Shown here in pieces: positions 57,058-64,000 of a DNA stretch of 64,000 nt. The translations under genes were made by a program, and so were the position numbers. The DNA lies in assembly GCA_002221725.1 (NCBI GenBank), contig NJFT01000165.1:1-64000 (forward strand), in the 5' to 3' direction. Within the stretch, counting starts at the first letter, position 1. Each line of letters begins with the position of its first letter. The DNA is from Scedosporium boydii (lineage: Eukaryota; Ascomycota; Sordariomycetes; Microascales; Microascaceae). The notes beneath the pieces were generated by a model. The model was not told where the DNA came from. It saw only the letters and a program-made list of their open reading frames with translations, and did no database searches.

Positions 57058-58830
57058 GCAATCCGGGATTGTATGCACAAGAAAAAGGTTTGAAGGTCAA
57101 GGATGCCACCCTATCACTCTTTTTGGTTCTCTGAATTCCCCGAGTGGAAAGCCAATTACTGTGATGGAACTTCGGGACCGCGGATTCCGAGCCTCTGGCG
57201 GGCCCTCGGCCGCGCTGATCGGCGTTCCAATATTCAGCGCGACGATCTACGGTCGGCCGTGTACCATTCTAAGAAACGAGCCAGTTTCTCCCTTCAATCC
57301 TCGCTCTGTCTCAAGGGTCCTGTTCCAATTGATTTGCTATGGAACAAACGCGACGCCTTCTACGCGTGATCGTCCGTGCTCTAATGTGCGGACTCTCCCT
57401 TGGACATCAAGTCGTTACAACAGACACTCAAACATGGCGGTTCCAGGATCTTTGATCGAACTGCAGGTTTTGGAAGTCTATGGAAGAGATCCGATCCTGG
57501 CCTCGGATAGAACAGCCATGCCTATAACAAGCGTTGAGGTTTTAATGTTGATGATTCGAGTATGAGTGAGGGCCTCGTTGAGAGGGGCCTCACACGTGGC
57601 CCCTACGCACGATCATTTTCATGGTTGTAATACGCGATGAAAGCTCTTGTGGTCGATCCACGCAGAGCAATTTTACATAAATCAAAGGAGACTGTAAGTA
57701 GGAAAGATTGCGGCTCAAATACTTTAGAGAATGTATATGGTACATGTGTTCATTTATGATTTGTATCTATTGTTGTCCACTTGCCGCGGCAAATACAAGC
57801 CTATTGAAGCTGAAATACAGAACTTCGCGTACTAACAGTTCGTATCAAATTATATCAAATCTCATCAAGATCAATTTATGGGAGAGAAATGTTACAGGAT
57901 TGCGAATGAGGATCGAAAAGCTCAAAAGTTTGGGGGCATTATAGACGCACATCTTTGGCGATACCCAAGTGACTGTCTTCAAAGAAACTAACTAACTGCT
58001 GGCTGCTGGAATTATAGCACCTAAAAACCGGGTGTGTAATGCGATACAGTGTCGAGCTCAACATAGAACGCGAACGTATGTTCAAGTTGAGCTCAGAACC
58101 GGTCACTATGAGTTTAAATGAGGTTTTCCTACATGTACCCTTCCGTTTGGCTCATGTGCCTGAACCGATCTCCACTTCTCCCCCTCACCCCAGACAAAAC
58201 GTAAATCTTGATTAAGACGCAGGAAGCATATAAAAATGCAAGAGAATGAGCATAATGCTAACCTAATGAAGCGACTCCCTCCTCCCGTTCCCCGTGGGAG
58301 GTACTTTGTCTAATTCCAAACACTGGAGCTGATGTGGATTTGACGGTGAGGGGGTGTCGCCCGTCGCCTCCAACATTACTTGTCCTTGGTCCACAAGGAA
58401 TGTTGAGCGTAATGACGTCCAGCCGTAGGGGTCAGGGAGGGCGACGCTGGTTAGACCCGCCACAATTGGTTTAGTCCAAAGAGGGTTCAGAGGGGACGCA
58501 AATCGTTACCCGTTGGGGTAAGGGACGGGCCCACCCCACCTTCGAGCCTTCGTCTCGAAGTTGGTCACAAAACCCTAGTAAAGCCACAAAATCCGGTACA
58601 CCTTTGGCGCTATCGCAAGACCTAGTAAATTGCGTACGCAGCTGTTAAGAATAAAAATCTACTATCTTTGAAAATTAATATCTCCTGTATTTATATAATA
58701 ATCTTTATTATATAAAGTATTTCTATAGTCTTTAGATTTTTCTCTATTTATTAAAAATATAAAAAATATAGAGTACTTTAAGAAATAACCTTCTATATTT
58801 TGAAGGGTTAATTGATTGATTGATCTCGAG
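57058..58830. other. P450 promoter and intergenic, no gene
   Basis: Holds CCGCGGATTC (57177), a perfect palindrome TTGCCGCGGCAA (57781-57792) and an AT-rich patch (58650-58810) with the same TA-rich wording as the big block. Open frames on either strand have no motifs. Confidence 0.5.
57177..57190 (+). promoter_or_regulatory. CCGCGGATTCCGAG motif upstream of the P450
   Basis: Full form of the shared motif, containing CGGATTCCG, an inverted CGG pair with 3 bp spacing as bound by some Zn2Cys6 dimers. It is 120 bp from the P450 ATG. Confidence 0.45.
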
Positions 58831-59273
58831 TGTTATGATCCTAACACTAACCCTTCAGGTGATCAGGTGGGTACAGTTGGTGACAGGGTCGTGGTGGTTG
58901 TCTGTTAATGGTAGAGTAAGGCAGTCGAACAGTATCCACAAGATACTGGTGAGAAGTGCGTATTCAAGTGTAGGGTTGTAGTTGTACTTGAATTGACTAC
59001 TGGAGAGTCTTGAAAGGCAAACTAGATACATGGTAGAACCTGTAGTTTATATAGACGTTTCCTTTCCAAGCTCTCCAGGGTGATCGGAGCCGTCCAACTA
59101 GTGATCGGGAGTGATTACTAGGTGATCGGAGTGATCACAGGGGTGATCGCCACCGATCATCGATCGTGTCCTCCGATCGCTCCTTGCGTGCTGGCACCTG
59201 CGGTCGGCTGCCCGTTCCTTGTATTCTGCCTCATGTCACCGCCTTGGGCCTGCATAAAGGTCGGCCCGTGACA
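58831..59273 (-). repeat. Solo LTR, minus orientation, with 5 bp TSD
   Basis: 443 bp from TGTTATGATCC to CCCGTGACA, flanked by TCGAG at 58826-58830 and 59274-59278. It is the reverse-oriented relative of the LTR at 59357-59799 and is GC-normal with little mutation. A complete element once inserted here and recombined out. Confidence 0.92.
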
Positions 59274-59356
59274 TCGAGTTGGTCAAACAGGTGAGGTGTA
59301 CCGGATTATGTGACTGTACCAGGGTTTTGTGACCAATTGAGTTGTCATGCATTCGC

Positions 59357-59799
59357 TGTCACGGGCCGACCTTATGTAGGCCCAGAGCGGTGACGGGTGG
59401 CAGAATGTGGCAGGTGGGCGCGCCTGCCTGACAAGTGTACAAATCAAAAAGGCAATCGCCAGGAACCTTAGCGATCGCCCAGTGATCACAGTGATCCCAA
59501 CAACGAGCGTTATGATCAAGGGTAATGATCGCGGCCCTATGGCGGCGATCACCGGGGAGAGCTTGGAAGGAAAACGTCTATATAAACTACGGGGCCTACC
59601 ATGCATCTAGTTTGTCTTTCAAGACTCTACAGTAGTCAATTCAAGTACAACTACACCCTACACTTGAATACGCACTTCTCACCAATATCCTGTGAATACT
59701 GCTTGACTGCCTCACTCTACCATTAACAGACAACCTTCGACCCTGTCACCAGTTGTGTCCACTTGATACCGTCGACGAGCTAGTGTTAGGATCGTAACA
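59357..59799 (+). repeat. Solo LTR, plus orientation, with 5 bp TSD
   Basis: 443 bp from TGTCACGGGCC to GGATCGTAACA, flanked by TTCGC at 59352-59356 and 59800-59804. It contains a CTATATAAAC TATA box near 59577. It is separated by 83 bp from the inverted LTR on its left. The different TSDs show two separate insertions. Confidence 0.92.
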
Positions 59800-60849
59800 T
59801 TCGCTCGGTCCGAACTACCAGATTCTGAGAATGAGGATAGTATACAGGGAAACTTGAGATAGCAATACAGGTGATGAACTCCTTGGGAAAAACAGGCATT
59901 TCTGTTGGAAGTACTGAGGAAGCATGATGGTGGTGGTGTTGGTTCTGAATAGGACTGATACGGCTTATCGCACACTGGTGTGGTGGTGAATAAGTAACTT
60001 AGCTGGGAATTCTCGGCCCGCGGACTCCGAGGAATCCGAGAATCTTGGCTAAGCAGGCCGACCAATGGCTAGTACTTGATTATGAGTTAATCTCTTATCT
60101 TAGATATAGTGAATTGGGTCTCTATCTCGTACGAAGCGGGTCATGTCTCGCTACGCTTCTCAAGGTTTTATCATATAGGAAAATTCTCTTTATTTAAATT
60201 TATAATATATTAGAGAGCCTTAATTCCTTTCTTTAATAAGGTACTTTTAAGAGGGCCTTAGGAGATAAAATTATTATAATACTATCATTTTTAGAATTAT
60301 TATATTGTACATCTTAGCTATAAATGTGTAACGGGCTACGCCGCGTATAAGGCTTCGGCAAGAGCCCAAGCCAACTACCACACCCGCACCACGGCGACGG
60401 CTCGGGAGCACAGACCGGCCGCTGCCCCGTACGCCGGCACCACGGCAACGGCACCAACGTAAATAGCTACTCCGACCCCTTTCCGACCGAACTTCCTTCC
60501 TTCCTTTCCTTCTATGGAAACCTTCCTGTACAATCGGCCTCTGTCAAGTAGCACTGCTTGGCTGAACCCTTACAAAATGAACTTTTGCTCGCTGGGACAC
60601 ATACGGTTATCGCTTCTAGCGAGCTGATACGCGTGGTCAAATGATAGCGAACTCCAACCCCAGGATTGGTGGGGAGTGCGGGGTAAAAGGACGCTAAAAC
60701 CCAGAACCATCTGGCTTGACTCAAGAGCCTTATCTAAAAGTCAATGGTCGAGAAAACTTGACCGTCACAAATTCTACTTCCCTTTTTCTATCTTTCCCTT
60801 CCCACCCGTGCTGCACCGTGTCACACAATCCAGACCCCATTTAACCAAT
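59800..60849. other. Region upstream of the Zn2Cys6-type regulator
   Basis: Contains the CCGCGGACTCCGAG motif (60018), an AT-rich scrap (60170-60330) like the big repeat block, and a C/G-rich tract (60360-60470) of CCGGCACCACGG-type short repeats. No gene seen. Confidence 0.5.
60018..60031 (+). promoter_or_regulatory. CCGCGGACTCCGAG motif upstream of the regulator
   Basis: Contains CGGACTCCG, an inverted CGG pair with 3 bp spacing, then a second ATCCGAG. It lies about 830 bp before the regulator ATG, compatible with autoregulation but distant. Confidence 0.4.
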
Positions 60850-63424
60850 ATGGATTCAAATTCGGAAAGTCGTGCGGGACGACCACCGGCCGCGGTAATC
60901 GACCCAACCCCATCGTTCAATACAACCCTGGCTAACAACATCGGCAGTGTGACGTATGCCATTCCAGAAAAGTGAGGCCTCGACCCCATGGATCTTACAA
61001 CAACCATCGCTTACGCAACCCTAGATCCGATGTGATAGAAAGGCACCATGCAGCAACTGCGTCATGGCTGGTGCAGAATGCAAAAGGCTTCGTCAAAGGC
61101 AAGGGAGTCAATACAAGCGCAATGATAAGTGAGTAGCCTGTCTACCTCTGCCCGCGTCTTATTGTTCAAGGGCTCATCCTCGACCTCGACGCTACAGTGA
61201 ATTCACAGAGGGCATTCTTGATCGCATGTCCCGAATAGAAGGAGCTTTACGCATTTATGCCAACGATGCGACCCAAGAAGATTGGACGCCACCCAAGCAA
61301 ATAATCCCTGGAACCAGTGTGGCCTCAAAAATGCTGACTCCAAGAGTTGAGCAACCGAGCTTTCCTGAGCCCAGGCTCGAACAGGAGTCTTCCCAGTCAG
61401 TCAGAAAACGACGTTTGAATTCTTTTTCGCCAACTGCACTAGGGGAGGCGGAGACGGAAACCTCCCAGTCAGCCAGTAGCATATCGCCAATCCCGTTGCG
61501 CCAGGACCAGATTGCGGTTGGGTCAGTTGACCTTGAAAACTTTCTTTGCGATCACGATTCCAGTCTGAGCATGGACGAGGAAGGTCAAGCTCTATTGGAA
61601 AAGACGGTGTCACTGGTGAAATCAATCACAGCTTTCGACCCCAAGGCCGACGATGTGTTCAAAGAAGATGTACAGGAAAGACCCAACTTCTACGAAAATT
61701 CCCTTTACCCCACTGGGGAATTTCTCTACGTTATTTTGAGCGGTATTATCACAGCCATTTCTTTATCCTTGCCCTTGGCACTAACGGTCTGGTACAGGGT
61801 CTGAAGCAGACAAGTCAGCATCATATTGTCAGAGCTTCAATGCAAACGTCTCGTCCTCCCGATTGGAGAAAATGGGCTTGGACCTGATCGACCACGTTGT
61901 TCATGGCCAAACACGACTACAATATATCATCTGTGTGAACTATGCAGCTTATTCCTTCGTCCGGTCGGCACCACAGGCTGGCCTGAGCAACGCGATGAAA
62001 GCACATTTACATCAATCAGCAACAAAATACAAAAGCAACGTTTTTAGAGGGTTACGTTTTCTTGATGTCGACGGGGAGCCAAGCCTGAGTCTCGTTCAAG
62101 CAATGATATCAGCAGTGAGCCGGCCAATCGTTCATCTCCAAGATTCACGACAGCTAACACTGATCAATAGGCAATGCTGTTGCAGGAAGCCGGAAATGTG
62201 AGATCATGCTGGCATTTAACCACAAGGGCATACCAGCTCAGTTCAACCTTGCTTCGAAGACAAGATCGCGATTCCAGCGAGGACGGAGCCGATGTCCAGC
62301 TCATGGCATTGAAATGCTATATTTTCGACAAAGGCTTGGCTGCGAACATGTATCAGCCTCCAAGCCTAGAATTTCTTGACTTTCAGCCTTTTTGGACCAA
62401 GAGCAAGTTCAGTGATGTCGTACTGCAGTTTCTTTATGAGTTTGCAACTGTCCAAGATTGCATCAACAAAGTTAAAAATAAGATCACGAGTCCCAAGTCC
62501 AAGATCAGCCTCGAGGATCTTCAGAATCTCGAGAACTCACAGAAGGACATGGTATCGATCAAGACTAGGCTGGTGAATGTTCGTTCCCTTTCTATGCTAC
62601 TCCATTCCGAAGTACTAACTAGAATAGTACCGCTCTGCTGCCCATATGATGGAAGAAGATTACCTCTCTTTTGAATATATGAACCTCGAGCTTATGTTCT
62701 TTTCTATCTCAACATCCATTCACGAGCTACGCGGTAGAGGAGATGGTATAGATACCGCATCAGAAAGACGAGCCTGTTTACTAAATGCACGACGGTGCAT
62801 TTCAACCCTCCAGTCTCTTCTGGTGATTACTAAAAACGACAAAGATTATCGGGCGCTCTGTTTGAGTTCCCTCGCTTGGTAATTACCACCCTCATATGTA
62901 TTAGACACTCACTAACATTCAGAAGGGTGGTCCCAACATATCCTCTACCTCCTCTGTACTGCGTCTTCAACAACCTGGTTAGGACATCTGACCCAATTGA
63001 TCAGAAGCTCCTGGAAAAGACAACCGAAATCATGTCGGAATTTGCAAATACCCATCCATCTTTGATCCAGGCATTTCGCCTTTTCAATTCCCTCCTTTCA
63101 CTGTACACTGAGTCGAAAGCAAGACAAGAAAGGTCACAATCTTTCACGCCAGCCACAATAGGATTCGGAACTGAATTTAAACTGACATCGAAAGATGACG
63201 AGCAATCGCTCTTCGCGGAGCCTATGTACATGGAGGGAAGTAAAGCACAAGGAACGAAGTCAAGACCACCAAACTCTGAGCAAAGTAGCCTTCAACGGCA
63301 CAGTTTGCAGGCAGACCTGTCTCCCCAGATGGGGTTTTCGTTTTTTGACCCTTTTCTCAACGCGAATAATGCGATTGACTGGGATTTCTTCAATGGTGAT
63401 GATGCGTTCAACTTCAACCTTTGA
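60850..63424 (+). CDS. Fungal Zn2Cys6-type transcription factor with MHR domain; first half of zinc cluster not visible
   Basis: Exons 61025-61128, 61198-61742, 61798-62114, 62171-62578, 62628-62878 and 62926-63424 join in frame. The first, 60850-60894, is tentative; with it the protein has 722 residues. Exon 2 opens IRCDRKAPCSNCVMAGAEC, holding the last four cysteines of a binuclear zinc cluster (C-x6-C-x2-C-x6-C). The expected CxxCRxRK before it is missing: exon 1 reads MDSNSESRAGRPPAA and has no Cys. A following basic stretch (KRLRQRQGSQYKR) and RMSRIEGAL coiled coil fit the linker and dimerisation helix. RSAAHMMEEDYLSFEYMNLE and the 350 residues around it are the middle homology region; the acidic, Phe-rich end (WDFFNGDDAFNF) looks like an activation domain. 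It would act in the nucleus on CGG-containing sites. The P450 ends 3.8 kb away with only retroelement LTRs between. Confidence 0.75.
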
Positions 63425-63480
63425 TGTAGTATAGTTTGCGCAAGATGAACTTTCAAAGCAGCCTCAATCAAATCTGCAAC

Positions 63481-64000
63481 TTAATATTCTCTCCCCAAAA
63501 GCCAACCTAAACCACGAATGGTATCTTGCTGAAACGGTAGGCTTTTACTATGAAGCGGAAAATTAGCCCAAAAAACATGAGGCAATCCAGGATAAACATC
63601 GACCTTTGTGGTGATACCAAATTCCTTCCTCAAACTCCGCTCGTATAACAAACCTTCGTCCCTCAACATATCCAAACCGCAGATCTGAAAGTATGTCCGA
63701 GGGAGATTACCGTGACCTGTAGGCCAGTTGAGTGGACTAAATAGATGCGACTCTGGGTCAGCTCCGTACGCTTCAGCGTACATGTCCATCGCTGCCTTGT
63801 TGAGGATAGGCGCGTCCTTGTTCTGCTCGCGACTCAGATAATATGGCTTGTATGCCTCTTTCACCACACCATCGTCCAGTAACGAGGGCACATTCAGGTA
63901 GATCCCCGTTAAGGGATGCAAGAGTCCATGGTCGCGGGCGAGATGGGACAAAGACGCAGCCAAGTTCCCGCCGGCTGAAGTACCCCCGATGATAAACCCC
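63481..64000 (-). CDS. Alpha/beta-hydrolase, HSL-type esterase (C-terminal part, runs off the window)
   Basis: The frame is open to the window edge, so the N-terminus with the HGGG oxyanion motif is outside. The nucleophile elbow is IIGGTSAGGN (GxSAG, catalytic Ser). The acid appears in CGLDMLRDEGLLYE, and the catalytic His in YPGLPHVFW. These match the hormone-sensitive-lipase group of fungal esterases and arylacetamide-deacetylase-like enzymes, which split small carboxylic esters. Convergent with the regulator gene, 56 bp apart. It could remove an acetyl or acyl group in the same pathway, an inference from position only. Confidence 0.88.
   Translation of the reverse strand, partial: GFIIGGTSAGGNLAASLSHLARDHGLLHPLTGIYLNVPSLLDDGVVKEAYKPYYLSREQNKDAPILNKAAMDMYAEAYGADPESHLFSPLNWPTGHGNLPRTYFQICGLDMLRDEGLLYERSLRKEFGITTKVDVYPGLPHVFWANFPLHSKSLPFQQDTIRGLGWLLGREY

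Noticed and set aside
56999..57565. 188-codon plus-strand frame upstream of the P450
   Set aside because: Overlaps P450 exon 1 on the opposite strand; no domain; lies in the promoter.

Overview
The window is nuclear DNA of a filamentous ascomycete (Pezizomycotina). The grounds are short 47-127 bp spliceosomal introns with GTRNGT donors and CTRAC-like branch points, intron-containing tRNAs, a NACHT (NLR-like) gene, a Zn2Cys6-type regulator, and an 18.5 kb AT-rich block of the kind made by repeat-induced point mutation (RIP). I do not try to name the genus.

Layout. (1) 1-28.3 kb is normal GC. It holds the first exon of a siderophore transporter, a 5 kb gene-poor stretch, a large NACHT gene with two apparent one-base frameshifts, tRNA-Leu(AAG), pyrroline-5-carboxylate reductase, a PQ-loop membrane protein, a secreted SGNH/GDSL hydrolase, tRNA-Val(AAC), an F-box-like protein, a type II membrane protein with a PLL/fucolectin-like propeller, a six-exon ferric reductase, and the C-terminal half of an MFS sugar transporter. 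(2) 28.5-46.98 kb is an AT-rich repeat graveyard. A complete 7.5 kb Ty3/gypsy chromovirus (34365-41876, matching 425 bp LTRs, 5 bp TSD) sits inside the RNase H region of an older chromovirus. Both reverse transcriptases read YLNN where the family has YLDD. Two GC-normal islands, one a solo LTR with perfect TSD, lie in the block. (3) 47.3-64 kb is GC-normal again. It holds an L-domain secreted protein, a flavin monooxygenase with an NTF2-like front domain, an SDR, an APC-type permease, a GNAT acetyltransferase, an eight-exon P450, two inverted solo LTRs, a Zn2Cys6-type regulator and a partial HSL-family esterase.

How the genes may work together. In region 3 the promoters of the FMO/SDR pair, the permease, the acetyltransferase and the P450, plus the region upstream of the regulator, each carry CCGCGG, in four of five cases followed by AYTC and often CGAG. 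This contains CGG half-sites of the type bound by Zn2Cys6 proteins. I infer a co-regulated metabolic or catabolic cluster next to a retroelement graveyard. No PKS, NRPS or terpene synthase is visible in the window, so its substrate is unknown. Exon models below were built by hand from splice signals; reading-frame continuity was checked at each junction.
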